The notes below the pieces were generated by a model. The model saw only the letters and a program-made list of their open reading frames with translations, was not told the DNA's origin and did no database searches. A DNA stretch of 64,000 bases from Paenibacillus aceris (GTDB taxonomy: Bacteria > Bacillota > Bacilli > Paenibacillales > NBRC-103111), in assembly GCF_017874035.1 (NCBI RefSeq), contig NZ_JAGGKV010000003.1, forward strand, positions 1 to 64,000. The letters run 5' to 3'. This document shows positions 27,982 through 35,020 of this stretch, in pieces. The translations under genes were made by a program, and so were the position numbers. Numbering within the stretch: the first letter of the stretch is position 1; each line of letters opens with the position of its first letter.

Positions 27982-28776
27982 TTAAATTGATTGAAAAACT
28001 TGCTTTTCCGGTATGAAATGCACCGGTAGATCAGGATACTTACTCGTCAGCATCTCAGCCAAATACTTCATACCAGGTTCTTCGCTTTCGGCATGCCCAA
28101 GTGCAATGAAAGCTCTTTTCCTGCCTTGGTGCAAAGCATCACGCACATATTCGGGCGTCTCCCACTCAGGGCCTTCGCCTGCAAGGATTACATCGACATC
28201 GTCATTTTGAAAAAGTGGAATCGCCATCCTACCTCCGCCTCTATATCCCGCAAGAAGACCAATTCGTGTGCATTGCGCGTTCAAATCTCCGGCTGCTCGG
28301 ACGAATGAAATCCCCAGCTTGCTTTTTACATATTCCGCGAGCTCCTTCACCGTCATCGCCGGAACAGTCAGCAAAGAGGCTGCCGGTCTATTTTCAGTAA
28401 CATAGGATGACCAGTCTAAAGCTTGAATCAAGCCTGTCATAATGCCATCCGGTCGATACCGATGCCAATAATCATGAAACCGGAAGATCGCAATCCCTGA
28501 TTCCTCGATGAGTTTTTGCTTTGCTAGGTAGATGGGATCATTTAAAAGCAGCTCAATCTGGTCATGGTGATGATAAAATGTACCTTCATGTGTAATAAGC
28601 AAATTAACGCCCAAGTCAATAGCTTTCTGAATCACATGATGTGTCGCCATGAATGTCGTCGCAATGCCTTTCACTTCCGCCGACGGATCACCCGACTTCA
28701 GTGTGTCCACGGTTACGTCCAGTCGCCCGATCGGTTCAATCAACTGGTCCAGAATATCTTGAACGCGGATCGCCAT
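27982..28776 (-). CDS. Nif3-like dinuclear metal-centre protein (DUF34)
   Basis: The 264-residue protein of the Nif3/YbgI family has paired metal-binding blocks: VKGIATTFMATHHVIQKAI and LLITHEGTFYHHHD near the N terminus, and ALGHAESEEPGMKYL near the C terminus. Family members form toroidal hexamers with two metals. Their biochemical role is unsettled (GTP cyclohydrolase I type 2-like or repair hydrolase proposals). The start at 28776 is chosen because AAAGGAAGTGAG lies upstream; an earlier ATG at 28821 lies inside the terminator hairpin. Its place between a sugar-binding protein and an alpha-glucuronidase is unusual and suggests a specialised carbohydrate role (inference). Confidence 0.82.
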   Translation of the reverse strand: MAIRVQDILDQLIEPIGRLDVTVDTLKSGDPSAEVKGIATTFMATHHVIQKAIDLGVNLLITHEGTFYHHHDQIELLLNDPIYLAKQKLIEESGIAIFRFHDYWHRYRPDGIMTGLIQALDWSSYVTENRPAASLLTVPAMTVKELAEYVKSKLGISFVRAAGDLNAQCTRIGLLAGYRGGGRMAIPLFQNDDVDVILAGEGPEWETPEYVRDALHQGRKRAFIALGHAESEEPGMKYLAEMLTSKYPDLPVHFIPEKQVFQSI

Positions 28777-28810
28777 AAGCTCACTTCCTTTCCTCATCCA
28801 CATTGTCCCG

Positions 28811-28855
28811 TAAAAAAGCAAGAGCCGGAACAGGCATGTTCCGGGCTCGTTTTTG
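28811..28855 (-). terminator. Hairpin between binding protein and Nif3-like gene
   Basis: On the minus strand GAGCCCGGAACA pairs with TGTTCCGGCTC around a four-base loop, followed by TTGCTTTTTT. It begins two bases after the binding-protein stop codon. As no promoter is evident before the Nif3-like gene, read-through is likely, giving more binding-protein mRNA than downstream mRNA. Confidence 0.8.
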
Positions 28856-28857
28856 CC

Positions 28858-30171
28858 TTATTTTTCGTAAGCTTGTGCAGCTACTTTCAATTGGTCAAAA
28901 GCTTTCTCCGGTGTTGTTTTACCGAAGCTCAGTTGATCGCGGACTAGCGGCCAATCCTTATCAATGTAGTTCGTCCAGCCTTTTACGCCGGGATTCCATG
29001 TTTGTCCGTCTTTCTCAGTTGCGTGCAGCAGAGCAGAGCCGATTTTATCAACGTCGCTCATACTGGATTCCAGGGAAGTAGCAATTTCTTTGTTAACCGG
29101 CAACCCGCGTACCGTTGTCAAAATTTTCGCAGCTTCCGGATCGTTGACGAACCAATCCACGAATTTCTTCGCCTCTTCCGCTTTTTTGGAGCCTGCGGAA
29201 ACACCCAAGTACAAGGATGGTTTCAACCAACCGCCGGCTTCAACACTGCGAGGCATTGTTACTAGCGCATAAGCGCCTTTTTTCAAGCTATCCCATGAAC
29301 CGTAGTTGCTGGAGAAGCCCATACGGAACAAAATTTTACCGTTAACCATCAAATCCATTTTCGGGTCAAACTCTTTATCAGAGGAGTTCACATCCGCAGG
29401 AGGCACAATTCCATTTTTGCGCATCTCGTCAAAATTCCGCGTCCACTCTAAGAAAGTAGCTTGATCGACATTGAATTTCCCATCCGCAGATACGACCATA
29501 CCTTTCCCTTTTGCATATTGGAATGCAGAGTAAGCGAAATAGTCGCCGGCATAATCTTTCGTGAAGTACTGCCCTTCCGGAAGTTTCGTTTTCGCTTCCT
29601 TCGCAAGTGCGAAGAAGTCATCCCATGACCAGCCATTTTGCGGAGCTTTCAATCCAAGCTTGTCCATAGCGGCTTTATCGTAAATCATTCCGTAAGCTAC
29701 TGAACCTAATGGCATTGCATATTGTTTGCCAGCGGCTTGGCCCCCGGACAACACTTTTGCATCAATTTTGCTCACATCAACACCCGTTAGCGGAGCCAAT
29801 TGATTGCGGCCTGCCCAATCCGAAATCCAGCCTGGATCAAGCTGCATAATATCCGGAGCGTTGTTCGCGGCTGCTTGTGTGGACAGCTTGTCCAAATATC
29901 CGTCAATACCGGAATACTCCGGCTCAAAAGTCACATTCGGGTGTTTTTCCGTATACAATTTAAGTGCAGCGAGCGTCGCCTCATGACGAACCGTAGCCCC
30001 CCACCACATAATGCGCAGTTTGACCGGTTCATTGGATGCCGCAGCTGTTGCTGCCGCCGTGCTTACGGGTGCTGAATTGCTATTTGATTTGCCGCCGCTT
30101 GCACAGGCTACCAGTGATCCGGCTAGCGCGGTCGCTAATACTAACCCCAGAGAACGCTTCCATTTAGTCAT
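28858..30171 (-). CDS. Extracellular sugar-binding lipoprotein (CUT1)
   Basis: This 437-residue solute-binding protein has a lipoprotein signal with lipobox LVAC (C23), a Ser/Asn/Ala-rich linker and a type 1 binding-protein fold starting LRIMWWGATVRHEATL. It should capture aldouronic or related oligosaccharides for the two permeases at 23825-25626. GGGGGATTACACACG precedes the ATG. It begins the first transcript of the locus, behind the box-containing promoter at 30210-30276, and is separated from the following genes by a terminator-like hairpin. Confidence 0.92.
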   Translation of the reverse strand: MTKWKRSLGLVLATALAGSLVACASGGKSNSNSAPVSTAAATAAASNEPVKLRIMWWGATVRHEATLAALKLYTEKHPNVTFEPEYSGIDGYLDKLSTQAAANNAPDIMQLDPGWISDWAGRNQLAPLTGVDVSKIDAKVLSGGQAAGKQYAMPLGSVAYGMIYDKAAMDKLGLKAPQNGWSWDDFFALAKEAKTKLPEGQYFTKDYAGDYFAYSAFQYAKGKGMVVSADGKFNVDQATFLEWTRNFDEMRKNGIVPPADVNSSDKEFDPKMDLMVNGKILFRMGFSSNYGSWDSLKKGAYALVTMPRSVEAGGWLKPSLYLGVSAGSKKAEEAKKFVDWFVNDPEAAKILTTVRGLPVNKEIATSLESSMSDVDKIGSALLHATEKDGQTWNPGVKGWTNYIDKDWPLVRDQLSFGKTTPEKAFDQLKVAAQAYEK

Positions 30172-30209
30172 CGTGTGTAATCCCCCTATACTTCATCAGT
30201 GATGTTTTG

Positions 30210-30276
30210 CTTACATTTATAGTACCAATAGTGATCTATGGTTTATATAAGAGAGATGCACGAATTATTTTAAATT
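30210..30276 (-). promoter_or_regulatory. Response-regulator box and promoter of the binding-protein gene
   Basis: The minus strand carries TTCGTGCATCTCTCTTAT, then exactly 17 bases, then ATTGGTACTATAAATGTA. This is nearly the same as the promoter of the YesN-type regulator gene; the 29-base boxes agree at 27 positions. TACTAT or TATAAA would act as -10. It lies 40-105 bases upstream of the start codon at 30171. Confidence 0.7.
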
Positions 30277-30313
30277 TGCCCGAAAATGATCCCCTTCTAG
30301 ATGTTCAACATAA

Positions 30314-30346
30314 GAAAACCTAGCGGAACATGATCCGCTAGGAATT
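30314..30346 (-). terminator. Terminator after SRPBCC gene
   Basis: CCTAGCGGA and TCCGCTAGG form a 9-bp perfect stem around a six-base loop, followed by TTTTC on the minus strand. About 100 bases of AT-rich sequence separate it from the stop of the SRPBCC gene. It could also work for the plus strand. Confidence 0.6.
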
Positions 30347-30453
30347 TTCAATGACGTTTACCTTGGACGAATTCCAATCAAGCGAATGTCCAGGCGTCCG
30401 CACCAATTGCTTACTGCTCTTTTTAATCTCAATTTTACTTTGCTTGCTTAACC

Positions 30454-30885
30454 TTACTTCACAATACCAGCTCTCAGCTTCGTAACGCCGAACTCCAGAT
30501 ATGCTTTAAGGCAAGTCAACATATATACCCAGCCTTCTTTGTTATCAATCAATAGCGGGATAAGGTCCTTATCGTCTGCATCAAAGCCTTCCTCAATCAC
30601 TTCAATAATCGTCGTCGAAGCATCCGCCGCTTCCAGCGACATCGTCACCACATGGCCTTTCTCGCCTGGCCACTGGAACACAATTTTCTTGTTAGCCTCA
30701 ACTTCCAGCACATTGATATCAACTTCGGCATGGTACTCTTCATATTTCAATGTAATCCGCTTCCCTGGCTCCCATCTTCCAGAACCGGAGGAGAACCAGT
30801 AATTTGACATTTGGGTTGGATCGACTAGAGCTTCAAAAACGTCCCCAGCTGGCCTCGCAATGCTAAATTTCGTTATGTTGTTCAT
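30454..30885 (-). CDS. SRPBCC/AHSA1-like protein
   Basis: This 143-residue small cytosolic protein has the START-like SRPBCC fold of the Aha1 C-terminal family (KFSIARPAGDVFEALVDPTQMSNYWFSSGSGRWEPG and FQWPGEKGHVVTMSLEAAD). Such proteins bind hydrophobic ligands; no specific function can be assigned. AAAGGAGTTGAACGCG precedes the ATG. It is divergent from the AbrB-like gene. Confidence 0.85.
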   Translation of the reverse strand: MNNITKFSIARPAGDVFEALVDPTQMSNYWFSSGSGRWEPGKRITLKYEEYHAEVDINVLEVEANKKIVFQWPGEKGHVVTMSLEAADASTTIIEVIEEGFDADDKDLIPLLIDNKEGWVYMLTCLKAYLEFGVTKLRAGIVK

Positions 30886-31051
30886 TCGCGTTCAACTCCT
30901 TTGTCCACATTATAGGCAACCTATGGAACATATGCAAAGTTTAACATAATACCTGCAAGTAAATAAAAGGAATTCAAGTTCAAATGTGGAATAGTAGTAT
31001 TTATCAAAAAATGAAACGATTAATCTTAAAATGCCTAGGAGGCTGTTTAGC

Positions 31052-31288
31052 ATGAGATCAACAGGGATTGTAAGAAAAGTTGACGAGCTAGGACGCATCG
31101 TATTGCCAATTGAACTTCGTCGCACACTGCACATCGATATTGGGGACGCAATTGAGGTTTATGTCGATCCGGAGCGTATCACACTCAAAAAGTATATGCC
31201 CGCTTGCGTGTTTTGCGGCAATTTCGAGAATATGACCTATTTCAAAGGTAAAATGGTTTGCAGCTCCTGCGTAGATGAAATTAACTAA
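31052..31288 (+). CDS. AbrB-family transition-state regulator with zinc-knuckle tail
   Basis: This 78-residue DNA-binding protein has an N-terminal AbrB/SpoVT swapped-hairpin domain (MRSTGIVRKVDELGRIVLP...LKKY, about 1-48) nearly identical to Bacillus AbrB/Abh. The C-terminal part instead has CVFCGN and CSSC pairs (about 52-74), which look like a small zinc-binding knuckle rather than the AbrB oligomerisation domain. The start at 31052 is set by AGGAGG 9 bases upstream; earlier in-frame ATG codons lack a site. A bidirectional terminator follows. Confidence 0.88.
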   Translation: MRSTGIVRKVDELGRIVLPIELRRTLHIDIGDAIEVYVDPERITLKKYMPACVFCGNFENMTYFKGKMVCSSCVDEIN

Positions 31289-31290
31289 AC

Positions 31291-31348
31291 AAAAAGCCTC
31301 TGTCCGCTAAGCTGACTGTCATCAACTGCCGCGGTACAGAGGCTTTTT
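31291..31348. terminator. Bidirectional terminator
   Basis: AAAAAGCCTCTGT (31291-31303) and ACAGAGGCTTTTT (31336-31348) form a perfect outer stem with A/T tails on both sides. It lies between the AbrB-like gene and the convergent small membrane-protein gene and can serve both. Confidence 0.88.
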
Positions 31349-31364
31349 CTTCTGTATATAAACC

Positions 31365-31631
31365 CTAAAAACGAGAGAGTAAGATAGATACAAGCATGCC
31401 CGCAATCGCGATCCAAAATAAATAGGAGCGCAGCACACGCTTTAAGCTCTTGTCCTGACGTTCCATGACCGCCTTTTTTCGAGCAGAACTAGAATTCGTC
31501 TCCGCATCTAACTCATCTGTGACTTGTGAGCGCCAATTCACGAATTGAAACCCAATCCCGCTGACTACAACGGAAATCATAAGTAAAATCAAAGAACCCA
31601 TAAATAATTTGTCCGATATGGACTGCATCAT
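31365..31631 (-). CDS. Small two-TM membrane protein, unknown function
   Basis: This 88-residue protein has two hydrophobic segments (about 8-28 and 67-86) joined by a charged loop rich in Glu, Arg and Lys. I do not recognise the family. The ATG at 31631 follows a modest AGAAAGGTTAG site. It is expressed from the minus strand between the AbrB-like gene and the peroxiredoxin operon, with a terminator on each side. Confidence 0.6.
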   Translation of the reverse strand: MMQSISDKLFMGSLILLMISVVVSGIGFQFVNWRSQVTDELDAETNSSSARKKAVMERQDKSLKRVLRSYLFWIAIAGMLVSILLSRF

Positions 31632-31699
31632 ATATCTAACCTTTCTGTCTTCGCCTCATTTGCTTTTCTATTATACTGCAAATACAGCATCGAATACAT

Positions 31700-31742
31700 A
31701 CAAAAGCCCCAATCCGCGGATCATACACGGAAAGGGGCTTGT
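31700..31742 (-). terminator. Terminator after peroxiredoxin operon
   Basis: On the minus strand AAGCCCCTTTCCGTG pairs with GCGGATTGGGGCTT and ends in TTTTG. It is about 10 bases after the peroxiredoxin stop codon. Confidence 0.75.
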
Positions 31743-31752
31743 TGATTCAATC

Positions 31753-32319
31753 TTATAACGTTTTATCTCCTGGCTTCCAGTTCGCCGGACAAAGTCCTCC
31801 GGCTTGAAGCGCTTGAAGCACACGGAGTGTCTCATCTACAGAGCGTCCGACATTCATGTCTGTGACGACTTGATAGCGAAGCACGCCTTCCGGGTCGATA
31901 ATGAACAAGCCGCGGTGAGCTGCGCCGGTTTCATCATCCAACACGCCATAAGCGCGAGCTGTTTCTTTGGAGAAATCGCTGACTAGCGGGAATTTCACGG
32001 GGCCGATGCCGCTTTGATCACGCGGCGTTTGGGTCCAGGCTCTATGCGTGTACACGCTGTCCACGGAAGCTCCTACGATTTCGCATTCGAGATCCAGGAA
32101 TTCCTCATAGTGATCGCTGAAAGCTACAATTTCAGTTGGACATACGTAAGTGAAATCGAAAGGCCAGAAGAAGAAAACGAGCCATTTGCCTCTATAGTCC
32201 TCAAGTGAAATTTTTTCTTCTAAAGTTTCCATATTTTTTGTGGACAGCAGCGAAAAAGTTGGAGCTGGCAGCCCTATTTTAGCAAATGGATGGGAGGGTT
32301 GTACGGTTAATTGTGTCAT
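31753..32319 (-). CDS. 2-Cys peroxiredoxin (AhpC/Prx1 type)
   Basis: This 188-residue peroxidase has peroxidatic C60 in FTYVCPTEIVAF and resolving C177 in GGLCPANWKPG, which makes it a typical 2-Cys Prx1/AhpC enzyme. It detoxifies H2O2 and organic peroxides in the cytosol. It is last in a three-gene operon after a glutaredoxin-like protein and a thioredoxin-reductase-like flavoprotein, which are its presumed electron donors. GAGGAGAGAGAG precedes the ATG. Confidence 0.95.
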   Translation of the reverse strand: MTQLTVQPSHPFAKIGLPAPTFSLLSTKNMETLEEKISLEDYRGKWLVFFFWPFDFTYVCPTEIVAFSDHYEEFLDLECEIVGASVDSVYTHRAWTQTPRDQSGIGPVKFPLVSDFSKETARAYGVLDDETGAAHRGLFIIDPEGVLRYQVVTDMNVGRSVDETLRVLQALQAGGLCPANWKPGDKTL

Positions 32320-32353
32320 GGCTCTCTCTCCTCTTTAATCGAATTTTGTTTGA

Positions 32354-32593
32354 TTAGACAGTTACTTCAGCCAACGCTTTTTTGAGCTTCGTCACATTGA
32401 GACCTAGAATTTTGTGTTCGCCAATTACCGTTACGGGCAGCGACATTAAGCCCATATCATGAAGTTCTTGACCATATTGATCATTTAAATCAATGTTTCT
32501 TTCTTCATAAGCAACTTGTTGATCCGTTAAGTATTTTTTTAACTGCGCACAATAAGGGCAATTTGTACTGGAATAAACAATGACATTAGACAT
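32354..32593 (-). CDS. Glutaredoxin/NrdH-like redoxin
   Basis: The 79-residue thioredoxin-fold protein has active site CPYC (residues 12-15), the cis-Pro motif SLPVTVIG and a C-terminal IL/GLNVTKLKKAL helix. It resembles NrdH and the Cp9 redoxin of Clostridium pasteurianum, which carries electrons from a flavoprotein to a peroxiredoxin. CCAAGGAGATGAATTTCT precedes the ATG. It lies 34 bp before the peroxiredoxin gene and 29 bp after the flavoprotein gene. Confidence 0.92.
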   Translation of the reverse strand: MSNVIVYSSTNCPYCAQLKKYLTDQQVAYEERNIDLNDQYGQELHDMGLMSLPVTVIGEHKILGLNVTKLKKALAEVTV

Positions 32594-32622
32594 AGAAATT
32601 CATCTCCTTGGAAGGTATAAGA

Positions 32623-33546
32623 TTATTTGTACTGCGGGATCAACTGAGCCCGTTTATTAATAAATTTATCAACAGCCATGGCCGCAATGGCCCCATCCGC
32701 AGCTGCTACGACGGCTTGCTTAACAGGTGTTCGTCTAACTTCCCCCGCTCCAAAAACGCCCGCAACCGGTGACTGCATGGAGCTATCAAGAATCATGAAG
32801 CCTTCCTCATCCAGCGGAACTTGGTCCTGAAGAAAGTCTGTCCCAGGCTTGCTGCCGGATAAGAAGACGAATACTCCGTCCACATTGAGCACTTCCTCAG
32901 TCCCCGCACTGGTGCGAATGCGAAGACCTTCTACCTGATTGTCGCCTAGCACTTCAAGCGGTTTGGCTTTATAGAGGATATCCGTTCCCGGCAGCTCCGG
33001 GGTGTGGTGAACGCCTTGCAATTCAGGGCGTGGCACTACGAAGTAAATTTTATCCGTGAATTTGCTTAGCGCTTGCGCTTCTTCCAAAGCCTCTTCCGTA
33101 TCCCCGATGACAGCGACCGTTTTCCCTTCAAAGAAAGCTCCATCGCATGTCGCACAAGTACTCACACCGCGTCCAAGTAAATTCTCTTCGCCAGGCAGCA
33201 TGCGATTGCGTCCTTTAGAGCCTGTAGCGATAATAATCGACTTGCCTTCATACATACCGTCAGCCGTAAACACAACCTTCGTCTCGTCTTCCACATCGAC
33301 AGCTGTGATCGTCGTTTGAATAAATTCAGCGCCAAAGCCTTTCGCCTGCTCGCGCATTGTATCCAGCAGATCCTTGCCCGACATTTCTCCGAGTACTCCC
33401 GGGTAATTCGCAATTTTGTGCGTGATAGCTAAAGCTCCCGTATTCGGCGCCTTGTCAATCACCAGCGTCTTCAAGTTTCCTCTTGATGTATATATGGCAG
33501 CAGAAGCTCCTGCCGGCCCGGCTCCAATAATAATGACATCATACAT
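32623..33546 (-). CDS. Thioredoxin-reductase-like flavoprotein with altered NAD(P)H motif
   Basis: The 307-residue flavoprotein disulfide reductase has the FAD motif GAGPAG at 8-13, the redox-active CATC at 131-134 and the C-terminal FAD motif VFGAGEV. The second dinucleotide site reads VAVIGDTEEALEEA instead of the usual GGGDSAVEEA, and the HRR motif that binds the NADPH phosphate is absent (VVPRPELQG). So NADPH is unlikely to be the normal donor; NADH, as for C. pasteurianum Cp34, or another donor is possible. The start at 33546 is chosen from AAAGGG 8 bases upstream. It is first in the Grx/Prx operon behind Fur/PerR-like sites. Confidence 0.85.
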   Translation of the reverse strand: MYDVIIIGAGPAGASAAIYTSRGNLKTLVIDKAPNTGALAITHKIANYPGVLGEMSGKDLLDTMREQAKGFGAEFIQTTITAVDVEDETKVVFTADGMYEGKSIIIATGSKGRNRMLPGEENLLGRGVSTCATCDGAFFEGKTVAVIGDTEEALEEAQALSKFTDKIYFVVPRPELQGVHHTPELPGTDILYKAKPLEVLGDNQVEGLRIRTSAGTEEVLNVDGVFVFLSGSKPGTDFLQDQVPLDEEGFMILDSSMQSPVAGVFGAGEVRRTPVKQAVVAAADGAIAAMAVDKFINKRAQLIPQYK

Positions 33547-33586
33547 TGCGGCTGCACCCTTTCTACCATTCAACTGCTTGTCCACT

Positions 33587-33661
33587 GATAATCAATATCA
33601 GATAATAATTATTATAAATAAAATAATATAAAAGTCAATCCTTTTTAATAATAATTATAAT
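33587..33661 (-). promoter_or_regulatory. Three Fur/PerR-like 7-1-7 palindromes
   Basis: TGATAATCAATATCA at 33587-33601 fits the Fur-type 7-1-7 box with one mismatch. TAATAATTATTATAA (33604-33618) and TAATAATAATTATAA (33647-33661) each fit the PerR box TTATAATNATTATAA, read on the minus strand, at 14 of 15 positions. They lie 40-115 bases upstream of the flavoprotein start. The region is very AT-rich, so some matches could be fortuitous. Apart from these and the terminator at 33934-33967, I see nothing in 33586-33971. Confidence 0.55.
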
Positions 33662-33933
33662 TAGTAGTAGTTAGTATGAAAAGAATGAGTTGCACCAACA
33701 AAAGCGAGTGGATCCCACCTTTTCTTATCAGCAATGTCTAAAGCTTTTTGAATAACACCCCCAATATATAAAAATACCAGCTTATCCCAAAAGGAACAAT
33801 CTGGTTATTCTAACTTTTTATAACTTTTCATTCAGCCAATTTCTCTTGCGTGCACCCTAAAACTGAGCATATCGGAGATTGCTGAGCGCTGCGAGGCATC
33901 CCATTTGACCTCAGAGCCTAATGCTTCACTGAC

Positions 33934-33967
33934 AAACAGGCTGTCCCTCTTTCAAGACAGCCTGTTA
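33934..33967 (-). terminator. Terminator after mglC
   Basis: AACAGGCTGTC and GACAGCCTGTT form a perfect 11-bp stem; on the minus strand it is followed by TTTGTC. It starts 5 bases after the permease stop codon. Confidence 0.7.
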
Positions 33968-33971
33968 TCCA

Positions 33972-35003
33972 TTATTTAGAGTTCATATATTTACGCATAT
34001 CAAAAGCTACCGCAGCAACAATAATGACACCTTTAATGATCAACTGCCAATATGGACTAATACCGATAAACGTCAGACCGTAGTTGATAACGCTGAAGAT
34101 CAATACCCCTGCCAGAACGCCCGGAACCGTTCCTATACCGCCGGAAGTCGATACGCCGCCGACTACGCAAGCCGCAATCGCATCAAGCTCGTACATATTT
34201 CCGTAGTTGTTCGTTGCACCGCCGGTTCTTGCTGCTTCCAGCACCCCAGCCAATCCATAAAGCGCGCCTGCGATAGAGTAGATGTAGATCAAGTAACGGT
34301 TTACGTTGATCCCCGAAACAACTGCAGCGTGAATGTTGCCGCCGATGGCATACATGTATTTCCCAAGCTTTGTTTTGTTAAAAACAATCCAAACGATAAC
34401 CGCCACGACGATGGCAATAATAACGATGTAAGGAATGGAGTAAGTCGAACTGGAACCGATTGCACCAGTACCAATCTGGCTGAAGTCAGATCTCAATCCG
34501 CCGATCGGCTGGGACTGGTTCGGTTTCATATCAAAATACAAGGAGTTGGCACCGTATACAGCTACCATCGTACCGAGTGTTGCGATGAACGGCGGAACTT
34601 TAAACTTAGCGACGATAATCCCGTTGATAAAACCAATCAAAAGTCCGGCTGCGATCGCAATCAGAATTGGCACAAGCAGCGGCAGATACGGAAGGTCCGG
34701 GAAAAATTTGCGGCCGTAATCTTCCGTTTGCAGCATCGAAGCCGAGATAACGGCACTCAAACCGACGATCCGTCCTGTCGAAAGGTCGGTACCTCCCGTA
34801 ATCAAGATAAAGGCTGCGCCCAAGGCAATAATGACACGCGTAGACGACTGCAGCAAAATATCACGAAAAATACTGACGGATAAAAAGCGCGGATCATAGA
34901 TCGTAATGCCGACAACAAGCACGATAAGAACGATATAAATGGCATATTTACTTATAAATCCGCTAATGTCTCTGGACTTTATTGTTTCTGTTTTTGTACT
35001 CAT
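33972..35003 (-). CDS. mglC: Galactose/ribose-type ABC permease
   Basis: This 343-residue permease is of the CUT2 family (RbsC/MglC) with about ten hydrophobic helices. Landmarks are GAAFILITGGTDLSTGRIVGLSAV, FKVPPFIATLGTMV and AGVLEAARTGGATNNYG. It forms the homodimeric channel for the sugar delivered by the binding protein at 36682. GGGGGGCTAAGAAACC precedes the ATG. It follows mglA by 17 bp. The mgl name rests on the close resemblance of the binding protein to MglB. Confidence 0.88.
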   Translation of the reverse strand: MSTKTETIKSRDISGFISKYAIYIVLIVLVVGITIYDPRFLSVSIFRDILLQSSTRVIIALGAAFILITGGTDLSTGRIVGLSAVISASMLQTEDYGRKFFPDLPYLPLLVPILIAIAAGLLIGFINGIIVAKFKVPPFIATLGTMVAVYGANSLYFDMKPNQSQPIGGLRSDFSQIGTGAIGSSSTYSIPYIVIIAIVVAVIVWIVFNKTKLGKYMYAIGGNIHAAVVSGINVNRYLIYIYSIAGALYGLAGVLEAARTGGATNNYGNMYELDAIAACVVGGVSTSGGIGTVPGVLAGVLIFSVINYGLTFIGISPYWQLIIKGVIIVAAVAFDMRKYMNSK

Positions 35004-35020
35004 GGTTTCTTAGCCCCCCA

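Noticed and set aside
33662..33933. Possible small gene or RNA between the peroxide operon and mglC
   Set aside because: Only short AT-rich frames without ribosome sites; no stable structured region was recognised by eye.
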